From Herbaspirillum hiltneri N3 (GTDB lineage Bacteria > Pseudomonadota > Gammaproteobacteria > Burkholderiales > Burkholderiaceae_D): 64,000 bases of DNA. A program made the translations under genes and the position numbers. Shown piece after piece: positions 1 to 8,668 of this stretch. Below the pieces are notes generated by a model. The model did no database searches. It was not told the DNA's origin and was given only the letters and a program-made list of their open reading frames with translations. Location of the stretch: assembly GCF_001267925.1 (NCBI RefSeq), contig NZ_CP011409.1:620001-684000 (forward strand), written 5' to 3'. How positions within the stretch are numbered: the stretch's first letter is position 1; every line of letters begins with the position of its first letter.

Positions 1-418
1 CTGCACCGGCAACCTCGCGCATGCGCAGGTGCAGGATTACGTCCAGGCCGGCATCGTCAAGGTCGTCAGCGGCAATGTCCAGGTGCTGCGCCGTGAACAG
101 CCATCGGCCGTGCATGTCGGCGACCGCGTGTTTTCCGGCGACCGCGTGGTCACCGCCGAGGGCGCCGCCGTCGGCATCACGCTGCGCGACGACACCTTGC
201 TGTCGCTGGGCCCCAAGAGCAATTTCCTGCTTGAGCAATACACCTTCGACGCCAGCTCGGGCGAAGGCAACGTCGCCGTGCGCGTCGTCAAGGGTACGCT
301 GCGTTACGTTACCGGCCTGATCGGCAAGCATGCGCCGGAGAGCCAGCGCGTGCTGACGCCGACTGCCACCATCGGCATTCGCGGCACCGACTTCATTGTG
401 GATGTGGCCGATGAATAA
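1..418 (+). CDS. FecR-domain protein, 5' end outside window
   Basis: The reading frame is open from base 2, so the true start lies upstream. The first visible residues (CTGNLAHAQVQDYV) look like the end of a signal peptide followed by the mature protein. A FecR-type domain follows: residues such as VGDRVFSGDRVVTAEG, the LRDDTLLSLGP segment, and a closing ATIGIRGTDF motif typical of the family. The product is probably periplasmic or anchored. Its stop overlaps the ATG of the OmpA-like lipoprotein by 8 bases, so the two are translationally coupled. In other proteobacteria such a pair often sits beside a CHASE2-type cyclase; whether that is so here lies outside the window. Confidence 0.8.
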   Translation, partial: CTGNLAHAQVQDYVQAGIVKVVSGNVQVLRREQPSAVHVGDRVFSGDRVVTAEGAAVGITLRDDTLLSLGPKSNFLLEQYTFDASSGEGNVAVRVVKGTLRYVTGLIGKHAPESQRVLTPTATIGIRGTDFIVDVADE

Positions 419-1022
419 GCTGATACAGCAATCCGCCAGGCTGCTGGCGCCGGTCGCGCTGGCGCTATTGCTGGCCGCCTGCGCCGGACCGAAAGAACGT
501 TTCGTGCTGTTGCCGCAGGCGGACGGCTCCTCCAGCAGCATCGTAGTCAAGTCCGGCGGCAGCGAGACCGCACTCACGACGCCGTACGCTTCGGTTGAGA
601 CGCAAGCCGGCAAAGCCGGCAAGACGGTCACGCTGAGCGAAGCCGACGTCAGCAAGCGCTACGCGCCGGTGATGGAAAACCTGCCGCTGCGTCCGCGCAC
701 CTACGTGCTGCAATTCGAACTCGGACGCGATCGCCTGACGCCGGCATCGCGCAAATTCCTCGACCAGGCGATTGACGAAATCAAGCAATTTCCGGCCGGG
801 GAATTCATCTTGACCGGTCATGCCGACAACATCGGCAACGACGCCTTCAACGACACGCTGTCGGTGCGCCGCGCCAAGCTGGTCGAGAGCGAACTGGTAC
901 GTGCCAAAGTCAATCTCATCAGCATTGAAGTGATCGGCAAGGGCTCGCGCGAACCGCGCTTCCCTGCCAAAAAAGGCGTGCCGGAGCCGCGCAACCGCTA
1001 CGTCGAGATCAAGCTGCGTTAG
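411..1022 (+). CDS. OmpA-family outer-membrane lipoprotein
   Basis: This 203-residue protein starts at ATG 411, chosen over the upstream TTG at 396 because it gives a clean lipoprotein signal: MNKLIQQS, a hydrophobic stretch, and the lipobox LAAC at about residues 21-24. The C-terminal half (about residues 100-203) is an OmpA-like peptidoglycan-binding domain: FELGRDRLTPAS, then LTGHADNIGNDAFNDTLSVRRA, then a closing NRYVEIKL. It should tether the outer membrane to peptidoglycan. The start codon lies inside the end of the FecR gene (ATGAATAA), which argues for a shared mRNA and possibly a shared envelope-sensing role. Confidence 0.85.
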   Translation: MNKLIQQSARLLAPVALALLLAACAGPKERFVLLPQADGSSSSIVVKSGGSETALTTPYASVETQAGKAGKTVTLSEADVSKRYAPVMENLPLRPRTYVLQFELGRDRLTPASRKFLDQAIDEIKQFPAGEFILTGHADNIGNDAFNDTLSVRRAKLVESELVRAKVNLISIEVIGKGSREPRFPAKKGVPEPRNRYVEIKLR

Positions 1023-1061
1023 AAGTCGCACTGAAAACAATGATGAAATGGGTTCCGAGAC

Positions 1062-2060
1062 ATGGCCGACATCTACCTCGCGTATTCCCCCGGGACGCGC
1101 GCGAATTACTATGGCGACAAACCGCTGGCGCTGTTGCAGGCGCTGGGAACGGTACGCCTGAATGACAGCGAAACGCCGCTGACCCCAACCGACCTGGTGC
1201 ATGCCGCCGCCGGTTGCGACATCATCGTCGCGCCGCGCATCCCGGCTGCGCCCGCCGAGGTCTTTGATCGTCTGCCGCAACTGGCCGCCTATTGCCGTGG
1301 CGCAGTCGATATCCGCAACATCGACGTCGATGCCGCCAGCCGCAACGGCGTGCTGGTCACACGCGCGACGCCGGGTTTTGCCGCCTCGGTGGCGGAGTGG
1401 GTGCTGGCCGCGATGTTCGATCTCAGCCGCGGCATCAGCGACGCCGCGCTGGCCTATCGCAATGGCGTCGCGCCCGCCGTCAGGATGGGACGCGAACTGC
1501 GCGGCGCCACGCTGGGCGTGGCCGGCTACGGCACCATCGGCCAATACCTGTGCCGGATTGCGCAGGCGCTCGGCATGCAGATCGTCGTCGCCGATCCCTA
1601 CGCAAACATCACCGAACCGTTGCATGTCGCGACCAGTTTCGACGCCATGCTGGCGCAATCCGATTACGTGGTTTGCCTGGCCCCGGCCACGCCCGAAACG
1701 GCGCAACTGTTCAACGCCGCCGCATTTGCCAAGATGCAGGCATCGGCCTTCTTCATCAATGCCTCGCGCGGCGAGCTGGTCGACGAAGCGGCGCTGCTGC
1801 TGGCGCTCGACCATGGCGTCATCGCCGCCGCCGCCCTTGACGTTGGCATGGCGCCCGACCAGATGCCGTCATCGCTGCTGGCGCGCCATCCGGGCGTCAT
1901 CGCCACACCGCATATCGGCGGCCTGACGCCGCAGGCGGCCGAACATCAGGCGATGGATACGGTCAACCAGGTGGCGGCGATTCTGGCCGGCCGCTTGCCC
2001 GAGGGCGCGGTCAATGCCGGCAAGGCGCACCGGCTGGCGCGTTTCGCGCCGGCACAATAA
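1062..2060 (+). CDS. D-2-hydroxyacid dehydrogenase, NAD-binding
   Basis: 332 residues. The Rossmann motif GYGTIG (about 155-160) and the family signature FFINASRGELVDEAAL (about 230-245) place it in the D-isomer-specific 2-hydroxyacid dehydrogenases (SerA/glyoxylate reductase group). The catalytic Arg (in NASRG) and His (in TPHIGG) are visible. The usual Glu, found in a VFxxEP context after ALDV, is replaced by GMAPDQMP, so the His-activating acid is missing or shifted to the Asp. It is followed after 18 bases by an amidohydrolase, suggesting a small catabolic operon for a sugar acid or hydroxyacid. The substrate cannot be told from the sequence. Confidence 0.8.
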   Translation: MADIYLAYSPGTRANYYGDKPLALLQALGTVRLNDSETPLTPTDLVHAAAGCDIIVAPRIPAAPAEVFDRLPQLAAYCRGAVDIRNIDVDAASRNGVLVTRATPGFAASVAEWVLAAMFDLSRGISDAALAYRNGVAPAVRMGRELRGATLGVAGYGTIGQYLCRIAQALGMQIVVADPYANITEPLHVATSFDAMLAQSDYVVCLAPATPETAQLFNAAAFAKMQASAFFINASRGELVDEAALLLALDHGVIAAAALDVGMAPDQMPSSLLARHPGVIATPHIGGLTPQAAEHQAMDTVNQVAAILAGRLPEGAVNAGKAHRLARFAPAQ

Positions 2061-2078
2061 GATCAGCGGAGACAGCTC

Positions 2079-2903
2079 ATGACTTCCAGCGCGATACCGG
2101 CCGACGCCTGCGACTGCCACATCCACATTTACGATTACACGCGCTTTGAACTGATGCCGACGGCGCCCTCCAGGCCGCCGCAGTCGCTGTGGTCAGATTA
2201 TCTGCGCGAACGGCAGGCGCTCGGCTTGGGGCGCGCGGTGATCGTGCAACCGACCGGATACGGTTTCGACAATCGCTGTACCCTCGATGCGCTGGAGCAG
2301 GCGCAGGGCAGTGCGCGCGCCATCGTCACGGTACCGGCGGAAATTTCAGAAAGCGAACTTGCGGCACTGGACCGGGCCGGCGTGCGCGGCGTGCGTTTCA
2401 TGATGGTGGCCAACGGCGGCGGCGTGATGCGCCGGGACATGCTGGAGCCGATCGCCGCCAAAATTGCACCGTTGGGTTGGAACATCAATCTGCAGATCGA
2501 TGGTCGCGATTTCGAACAATACGAAGACCTGCTGAAGTCCTTGCCGTGTCGGGTCGTGATCGACCACAACGGAAAATTCCTCAAGCCGGTAACGCCCGAT
2601 CATCCCGCCATGCAAAGCCTGTTGCGCTTGCTTGATACGGGACGTTGCTGGATCAAGCTGTCGGCGCCGTATGAGACCTCGCAAACCGGCGCGCCGGATT
2701 ACGAAGACGTCGGCGCACTGGCGCGCACTTTCGCGCGCGAGTTTCCCGAGCGCTGCCTGTGGGCCAGCAACTGGCCGCACCCCGGCCGCAATCCGCAACC
2801 GTCCAATCGCGCGCTGCTCGACCTGTTGCCGGCATGGGCGCCGTCGGCCGAAGTGCGCACGCGCATCCTGGTCGACAACCCGGCGACGCTTTACGGGTTC
2901 TGA
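2079..2903 (+). CDS. Amidohydrolase 2 family (PDC lactonase / galactarolactone isomerase-like)
   Basis: 274 residues forming a metal-dependent TIM-barrel hydrolase. Visible family marks are the N-terminal CDCHIHIYD (HxH metal site), GYGFDNRCTLDAL, VVIDHNGKF in the middle, and WASNWPHPG near the end with the conserved Asn/Trp/Pro. The closest known functional types are 2-pyrone-4,6-dicarboxylate lactonase and D-galactarolactone isomerase; I cannot decide between them. It follows the hydroxyacid dehydrogenase by 18 bases with a GCGGAGA ribosome site, so a shared catabolic role is likely. Its last 13 bases overlap the end of the convergent gene. Confidence 0.75.
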   Translation: MTSSAIPADACDCHIHIYDYTRFELMPTAPSRPPQSLWSDYLRERQALGLGRAVIVQPTGYGFDNRCTLDALEQAQGSARAIVTVPAEISESELAALDRAGVRGVRFMMVANGGGVMRRDMLEPIAAKIAPLGWNINLQIDGRDFEQYEDLLKSLPCRVVIDHNGKFLKPVTPDHPAMQSLLRLLDTGRCWIKLSAPYETSQTGAPDYEDVGALARTFAREFPERCLWASNWPHPGRNPQPSNRALLDLLPAWAPSAEVRTRILVDNPATLYGF

Positions 2904-3775
2904 GCGAAGCTGAAAATGGGAGACGGCGCAATTGCCGGAATGTCAGCCTGATGTTCATCAAAACTGTCGGGGTCATCCAGCGGCCATGCCAGCGACAAGG
3001 GCGTCAACTGCACGCCGAAACGCGCGGCGGTGGTTTCCACTCCCTGCGGCGCACAGTCTCGCGTCATCAGGTCGGCCATAGTGGCCGGCACGCCGCGCAG
3101 CGCTGAAAACTGTTCCGCACTCACGCACCGCAGCGGCACCTCGCGGCCGTTGACCAGCTGCGCCAGTTCGGCCAGGCTGTATTCTTCCGGACCGCCGAGT
3201 TCGTAGATCCCGGCATCGCCTGCGCCCAGTGCGGCGGCTTCGGCGATGGTGGCGACGTCGCCGAGATTGATCGGGCTGCAACGCTGCCCGCCGTCGCCGG
3301 CCAGCAAGACCGTCTCGCCCGGCACGCGTTGCTGCAACGACAACTCGAACGGCAAGGGATGCGGACTGCCGCGCACCACCGGACCGATGCGGAAGATCAC
3401 GCTGTTGTGCAGCCGCGCCAGCACATTTTCGGCCAGGCCCTTGGCCTTCAGATGCCAGTTGCCGGCCCCGGCGTCGGCATCGACGTGCGAAAAATACACC
3501 ACGCGCGTATCGCGCTTGCCCACCGCCGCCGCGATGCGCTCGGCGGTGTCCACCATGCCTTGCCGATAGGAGTGCCAGTCGTCGGAACAGGAGCCTGATG
3601 TGCCGGTCAGCAACACCACTGCATCGGCTTCGGCGATGACTTCAAAACTGCGTTCGCTGTGGGTCCAGTGAGCCACAGTTTCGTCGGCCGCCAGCCGGGC
3701 CGGTTCACGCACCAGCGACTGCGTCAGCTTTTCTAATTCCGCAGCATGCGCAGCCGCGTCCGGTTTTGTTGTCAT
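2891..3775 (-). CDS. NmrA-like atypical SDR lacking the usual glycine-rich N-terminus
   Basis: 294 residues. The middle and C-terminal parts look like an NmrA/atypical short-chain dehydrogenase: ADAVVLLTG (end of a Rossmann beta-strand), a VVYFSHVDAD strand, VIFRIGPVVRGSPH, INLGDVATIAEAAA and GIYELGGPEEYSLAEL. The first 50 or so residues are unusual: the expected TGATGxxG dinucleotide loop is absent, and I find no upstream in-frame start that would supply it. It may be a redox-inactive sensor like NmrA itself, or have lost its 5' end. Divergent from the chemoreceptor, with 295 bases between them. Confidence 0.6.
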   Translation of the reverse strand: MTTKPDAAAHAAELEKLTQSLVREPARLAADETVAHWTHSERSFEVIAEADAVVLLTGTSGSCSDDWHSYRQGMVDTAERIAAAVGKRDTRVVYFSHVDADAGAGNWHLKAKGLAENVLARLHNSVIFRIGPVVRGSPHPLPFELSLQQRVPGETVLLAGDGGQRCSPINLGDVATIAEAAALGAGDAGIYELGGPEEYSLAELAQLVNGREVPLRCVSAEQFSALRGVPATMADLMTRDCAPQGVETTAARFGVQLTPLSLAWPLDDPDSFDEHQADIPAIAPSPIFSFAQNP

Positions 3776-4070
3776 GTGATCGTGAGGGTGATCGTGAAGT
3801 GAGTGACACGGCGACCATGCGCATTGCCGTGGTGCACTTCCGAAGCCTTGGATTATAGCGGCACGTTATCACTATTGCATGGTTGCCTTTCGGTCATATT
3901 GTCTTAATTTGTGCTCCTTCCTGACGCAGAGTTGACAAAAGGCCTGACAAAGCATCGCTCACCTTCGGTTTGAAGCCATTTCGCTGTGATACGCTGGACC
4001 GATAACAATAATTCAACGCCCGCGCACACCGGCGCGGAAATGAAAAGCAGTACGGGAAAAGGAGACGGCC

Positions 4071-5873
4071 ATGAAGAACTACAGGATAGGTGTACGGCTC
4101 GGTATCGGTTTCGTGGCGATGCTGATGTTGATGGCGGTCATGGTGGGCATCGGCGTTTGGCGCCTGCAAGGTATCGGCGACGCCACCGACGACATGGTGA
4201 AAAATGCCCTGCAGAAAGAACGTACGGCCAATCAATGGCACGCCGCCATCAAAGAGAATGGCGTACGCACCTTCGCCGTGATGCGCAGCGAAGATGCGGA
4301 ATTCCAGAAGTTCTTCCAGGCTCAGATCGACAACGAATCGAAGCGCATCAGCGTAGTGCAAAAGCGCGTCGAAGCGGCAGTCACTTCTCCCGAAGAAAAG
4401 CAGCTGTTCGACAACGTCGGCAAACTGCGTACGGCGTATCGCACCGCGCGCGAAGATATTTTCAAGATGAAGGCGGCCGGCAAGGTGGAGGAAGCCAAAC
4501 AGCTGACCAACACCACGCTGGTCAAGATGATGGACGAGTACGCGAACAGCGTGCTCAAGTATGCCAACTATCAGACCCAGGTCATCGACGATGCCGCCGG
4601 CGACATTTACCAGAGCTACCAGTCCGGACGTACGCTGCTGCTGAGCCTGGGCCTGATCGAACTGGTGCTGGGCGGCCTGCTGGGCTGGCTGCTGACGCTG
4701 AGCATTACGCGTCCACTCAACGAAGCGGTGAGCATCGCCGAGACGGTGGCTTCCGGCAACCTGACCTCGCACATCGACGGCAGCGGCAAGGATGAAACCA
4801 GCAAGCTGTTGCAGGCGCTTAAGACCATGAACGACAACCTGCTCAATATCGTCGGCGAAGTGCGCAGCGGCACCGATACCATCGCCACCGCCTCCAGCGA
4901 AATCGCCACCGGCAACCTCGACCTGTCGGCACGCACCGAAAGCCAGGCCGGCGCGCTGGAAGAAACCGCTTCCGCGATGGAGCAGCTGACCTCGACCGTG
5001 AAGCAGAACGCCGAAAACGCGCGCCAGGCCAACCAGCTCGCCGTTTCGGCATCCGAAGTCGCGGTCCAGGGCGGCAGTGTGGTCGGCCAGGTGGTCGACA
5101 CCATGGGCGAGATCAACGAGTCATCGCGCAAGATCGTCGACATCATCAGCGTGATTGACGGGATTGCTTTCCAGACCAACATCCTGGCGCTGAACGCCGC
5201 CGTGGAGGCCGCGCGCGCCGGCGAACAAGGCCGCGGCTTCGCCGTGGTGGCGTCGGAAGTACGCAGCCTGGCGCAACGCTCGGCTTCGGCCGCCAAGGAA
5301 ATCAAGTCGCTCATCGACGATTCGGTCAACAAGGTCGGCTCGGGTACGCGTCTGGTGGAGCAAGCCGGCAAGACCATGACCGAAGTGGTGGCGAGCGTCA
5401 AACGCGTCACGGACATCGTCGGCGAAATCAGCACGGCCAGCCAGGAACAGAGCGACGGCATCGAGCAGGTCAACCGCGCCATCACGCAGATGGACGAGAC
5501 CACGCAGCAGAATGCCGCGCTGGTGGAGCAAGCCGCCGCAGCGGCGCAATCGCTGCAGGATCAGGCCAGCACGCTGACCCAGGTGGTGAGCGTGTTCAAG
5601 CTGGACAATACCGGCGTGACGGTCAAGCCGGCGCTGCGCACACTGGACATCACGCCGCAGCGCAAGCCGGCAGCACGACTGCGGCCGCCGATCTCGTGGC
5701 GCTGTCGCAGTCGGCCGCCAGCGCCGCGCTCAATGAACTCGAGAACACGCTCGCCGTGCAACTCTTCGATCGCGTCGGCAAGCGCCTCATGCTCAACGAC
5801 AACGGCCGCCTCCTATTGCCGCAGGCGCAGCATCTGCTCGACGCCGCCAACACCATCGAACAGCAATTCCTGA
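4071..5873 (+). CDS. Methyl-accepting chemotaxis protein with abnormal, out-of-frame C-terminus
   Basis: Residues 1-533 are a standard transmembrane chemoreceptor: TM1 about 10-30, a four-helix-bundle periplasmic sensor about 35-187, TM2 about 188-211, HAMP about 212-265, then the cytoplasmic signalling domain with the hairpin tip GIAFQTNILALNAAVEAAR at about 364-382. It should signal through CheA/CheW. From about residue 534 the sequence becomes Ser/Arg/Pro-rich and is the wrong-frame translation of the LysR gene beginning at 5666. The receptor's own tail and stop are gone. The start has a strong AAAAGGAGA site at 4057-4065. The signalling core is intact, so it may still work, but with a roughly 65-residue foreign tail. 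Confidence 0.85.
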   Translation: MKNYRIGVRLGIGFVAMLMLMAVMVGIGVWRLQGIGDATDDMVKNALQKERTANQWHAAIKENGVRTFAVMRSEDAEFQKFFQAQIDNESKRISVVQKRVEAAVTSPEEKQLFDNVGKLRTAYRTAREDIFKMKAAGKVEEAKQLTNTTLVKMMDEYANSVLKYANYQTQVIDDAAGDIYQSYQSGRTLLLSLGLIELVLGGLLGWLLTLSITRPLNEAVSIAETVASGNLTSHIDGSGKDETSKLLQALKTMNDNLLNIVGEVRSGTDTIATASSEIATGNLDLSARTESQAGALEETASAMEQLTSTVKQNAENARQANQLAVSASEVAVQGGSVVGQVVDTMGEINESSRKIVDIISVIDGIAFQTNILALNAAVEAARAGEQGRGFAVVASEVRSLAQRSASAAKEIKSLIDDSVNKVGSGTRLVEQAGKTMTEVVASVKRVTDIVGEISTASQEQSDGIEQVNRAITQMDETTQQNAALVEQAAAAAQSLQDQASTLTQVVSVFKLDNTGVTVKPALRTLDITPQRKPAARLRPPISWRCRSRPPAPRSMNSRTRSPCNSSIASASASCSTTTAASYCRRRSICSTPPTPSNSNS

Positions 5874-6529
5874 CGCCCGACCAGGCTGGCGCCGAATTGC
5901 GCGTCGGCGCCAGCACCACCATCGGCAGTTACATGCTGCCGCAAATGGTGGCCGCGTACCGGCGCGACCATCCGCAGCTGCGCGTGCGCGCGCTGGTGGC
6001 CAACACCGCCGACATCGTCGACGCCGTCAGCAATTTCGAGGTCGATGCCGCGCTGATCGAGGGACCGTGCCATGCCAGCGACGTCGACGTCGAGCCGTGG
6101 ATGACGGATGAACTGATCGTGGTTGCTTCGCCCCGGCATGCGCTGGCGGCGCAGGGCAGGCGACTGACACTGAAGATGTTGAGCGAGGCAGACTGGCTGT
6201 TGCGTGAAGCCGGGTCCGGCACGCGCGAAGCGGTCGAACATGCTCTGCTGCCTTACCTGCATCACTTGCCGTCGGCCTGCGAGTTCGGCAATTCGGAAGC
6301 GATCAAGCGCGCCACCGCCGAAGGCATGGGCATCAGCTGCCTGTCGCGCGCGGTGGTTGCGGACTTGCTGGAGTCGGGACGGCTGATCGAATTGACGACG
6401 CCGTTGCCGCCCTTGCGCCGTCATTTCTACATGGTGCGCAACAGGTATCGCGTGTTGTCGGTGCGGCTGGCGGCGCTGCTGGATTTTTGCCGCGACTGGG
6501 CGGTGCGTCACGAGCAGCACCCGGGCTGA
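5666..6529 (+). pseudogene. LysR-family (YeiE/CysB-like) regulator missing its start and first ~20 residues
   Basis: Reading from 5666 gives AGSTTAAADLVALSQSAAS, which matches the middle of a LysR helix-turn-helix (compare GSTT...ALSQSAVSAAL in E. coli YeiE), followed by NELENTLAVQLFDRVGKRL and a full effector domain (LRVGASTTIGSYMLPQ, LIEGPCH, GNSEAIK, GMGISCLSR). Nothing upstream in this frame resembles the usual MxLRQLExF start; instead it meets the chemoreceptor gene at about 5660-5668. A GTG at 5696 could give a 277-residue protein, but it would lack half the DNA-binding helix-turn-helix. I therefore call it 5'-truncated. It could also be an assembly fault. Confidence 0.75.
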
Positions 6530-6533
6530 AAAC

Positions 6534-7994
6534 TCAGGCGCGCGTCGCTGCGGGAAAGCGCACTTTCACCAGCAAGCCGGCATCGTTGGCGCCATCGGCC
6601 AGGATGATCTCGGCGCCATGCGCCGACGCGATGTCGCGCACAATCGACATGCCCAGGCCTGCGCCATGCGGGTTGACGAGCTGTGCTGACGGTGCGCGGT
6701 AGAACGGCGCGAACACGCGCTCGCGATCGGAGGCCGGGATTCCCGCGCCGGTGTCTTCCACTTCCAGCACTGCGTGCGAATCTGCGGCGATTTTCTGGTA
6801 TCCCACACGCACCGCGATACGGCCGTCGGCCGGCGTGTAGCGGATCGCGTTATCGAGCAGGTTGACCACCAGTTCACGCAGCAGCAACGGACTGCCATCG
6901 ATCAGGACATCGCCGGCGGCATCGAAGGAAAGATCGATGCGCTTGGCCACGGCGTTCTGTGCGAGTTCGAGCGCCACCTGGCGTGCGGCGTCGGTGAGCG
7001 AAACCGGACCGATACCGCCTTCGACCGCGCCATGTTCAGCACGCGCCAACGTCAGCAGGCGATTGGCCAGGTGCACGGTGGAGTCGGTGGTGCCGGCAAT
7101 GCTTTCGACCAGCTCACGCAAAGCCCGCGGATCGCCGGGCGTGCGGTCGAATTCGCGCAACGCCAGTTCGGCCTGCGTCTTCAACACCGTCAGCGGCGTG
7201 CGCAACTGATGCGAGGCGTCGGCGATGAAACGGCGCTGTCCGGTGATCAGCGTCTGCAGGCGTTCCATGTAGCCGTTCATGGCCAGCACCAGTGGGCGCA
7301 CTTCCTTGTGCACGCGTGCCGGGTCAAAATCAGACAAGTCGGTCGGCGCGCGGGATTCGACCTCGCTGCGCAACTGCATCAGCGGCCGCAGCACGAAGCG
7401 CACCGCAAACCATACCAGCAAGGCGGCCACCGTCACCAATACGCCTTGCCGCCACATGGTGTCGAACAGGATCTTGCGCGTCATGCCGCGGCGCGCGTCC
7501 ATGGTTTCACCGACCTGGATCAGCGCGATGCCGCGCATCGTATCGTCGTAGACCGGCTGGTAGAGCGCGGCGATGCGCACCGGCTGGCCGTGATATTCGG
7601 CCTGGTAAAAACGCACCAGCGCCGGATAGGCTTCGGAACGCTTGACGTTGGCCGGCAACGGCGGCAAGTCGTCATAGCCGGACACGAACTCGCCCTTGAC
7701 GCCGGTCACCTTGTAATAGATGCGGCCCAGCGTGTCGGTCTCGAAACTGTCGAGCGCCACGTAGGGCACGTCGGCCACGACCTGGCCGTTGACGACGGAT
7801 ACGCGCTCGGCCAGCGCGCGCGTCGATGCGAGCAGCGAACGATCGTAGGCGATGTCGGCCACTTCCAGTGCGTTGTAATACACCGAGACCGCGTCGAGAG
7901 CGACCAGGATCAGCAGCGGCACCAGTAGCCAGCGCATCAGCTGGCTGCGCAGGCTGCCGAGGCTACCCGGTCCCGCGGCGGCGTTGCGTATCAT
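6534..7994 (-). CDS. TctE-like sensor histidine kinase
   Basis: 486 residues. TM1 is at about 20-38, a periplasmic region at about 40-180 resembles the two-component sensor kinase N-terminal domain of TctE/QseC-type kinases, and TM2 at about 184-203 is followed by HAMP. The HisKA motif FIADASHQLRTPL places the phosphorylated His at about residue 262, and the ATPase domain shows LLDNAIRYTP, VEDTGAGIP and GAGLGMSIV. It overlaps the response regulator by 4 bases (ATGA), so the two are co-translated. With the divergent TctC-like gene this suggests a sensor of carboxylates or a related substrate; the ligand is not deducible. Confidence 0.88.
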   Translation of the reverse strand: MIRNAAAGPGSLGSLRSQLMRWLLVPLLILVALDAVSVYYNALEVADIAYDRSLLASTRALAERVSVVNGQVVADVPYVALDSFETDTLGRIYYKVTGVKGEFVSGYDDLPPLPANVKRSEAYPALVRFYQAEYHGQPVRIAALYQPVYDDTMRGIALIQVGETMDARRGMTRKILFDTMWRQGVLVTVAALLVWFAVRFVLRPLMQLRSEVESRAPTDLSDFDPARVHKEVRPLVLAMNGYMERLQTLITGQRRFIADASHQLRTPLTVLKTQAELALREFDRTPGDPRALRELVESIAGTTDSTVHLANRLLTLARAEHGAVEGGIGPVSLTDAARQVALELAQNAVAKRIDLSFDAAGDVLIDGSPLLLRELVVNLLDNAIRYTPADGRIAVRVGYQKIAADSHAVLEVEDTGAGIPASDRERVFAPFYRAPSAQLVNPHGAGLGMSIVRDIASAHGAEIILADGANDAGLLVKVRFPAATRA

Positions 7995-8668
7995 CCGGCC
8001 GCTTGCAGCAGGTAACCGAGGCCGCGCAAGGTGGTGATGGATACTCGGCCTTCATCGACGGCGTCGAGTTTCTTGCGCACGCGATGGATATAGATTTCGA
8101 TGGCGTCGACGTTGGCGTTGTCGTCCAGCGAGAACACTTCCTGGAACAGTTTCTCCTTGGCGACGGTGCGGCCGGCGCGCGTGATCAGCGTCTCCAGCAC
8201 GGCGTGTTCACGCGGTGTCAGCGCCAGCATCGCGCCGCCATAGGTGAACATGCGCGACACCGTGTCGAAGCTCAATGCGCCGCACTGGATAGTGACCGCT
8301 TCATTTCCTTGAGCGCGTCGCAGCAGCGCCTTCACACGCGCTTCCAGTTCCACCAGCTCGAAGGGTTTGGCGAGGTAGTCGTCGGCGCCGAGATTGAGGC
8401 CGTTGACGCGGTCGTTGAGCCCGCCGCGCGCGGTCAGGATCAGCACCGGCGTGCGGCTGCCGCGTGCGCGCAGGCGCTTCAGCACATCGAGGCCATCCAT
8501 CTTCGGCAGCGTCAGGTCGAGGATGACCAGCGCGTACTCCTGCGTCAGCAGCAGGCTGTCGGCGTCATCGCCGTTGTTGGCGCATTCGACGGTCAGGTGC
8601 GCATCCTGCAGCGCCTTGGAAATCCAGCGGGAAAGTTCGACATGATCTTCAACCAATAGAATGCGCAT
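7991..8668 (-). CDS. TctD-like OmpR-family response regulator
   Basis: 225 residues from ATG 8668; an upstream ATG at 8707 would add 13 unconserved residues before the canonical MRILLVEDH start. The receiver domain has the acidic pair at ED (7-8), phospho-acceptor D51 (VILDLTLPKMDG) and the Lys in YLAKPFEL. A winged-helix output domain follows (LTPREHAVLETLI, NVDAIEIYIHRVRKKL, RGLGYLL). It pairs with the kinase downstream and is divergent from the TctC-like binding-protein gene, which it probably controls from the shared 398-base intergenic region. Confidence 0.88.
   Translation of the reverse strand: MRILLVEDHVELSRWISKALQDAHLTVECANNGDDADSLLLTQEYALVILDLTLPKMDGLDVLKRLRARGSRTPVLILTARGGLNDRVNGLNLGADDYLAKPFELVELEARVKALLRRAQGNEAVTIQCGALSFDTVSRMFTYGGAMLALTPREHAVLETLITRAGRTVAKEKLFQEVFSLDDNANVDAIEIYIHRVRKKLDAVDEGRVSITTLRGLGYLLQAAG

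Noticed and set aside
3998..4005. Flagellar sigma-28 promoter for the chemoreceptor (ACCGATAA)
   Set aside because: The -10 match is good, but no acceptable -35 (TAAA or similar) lies at the right distance.
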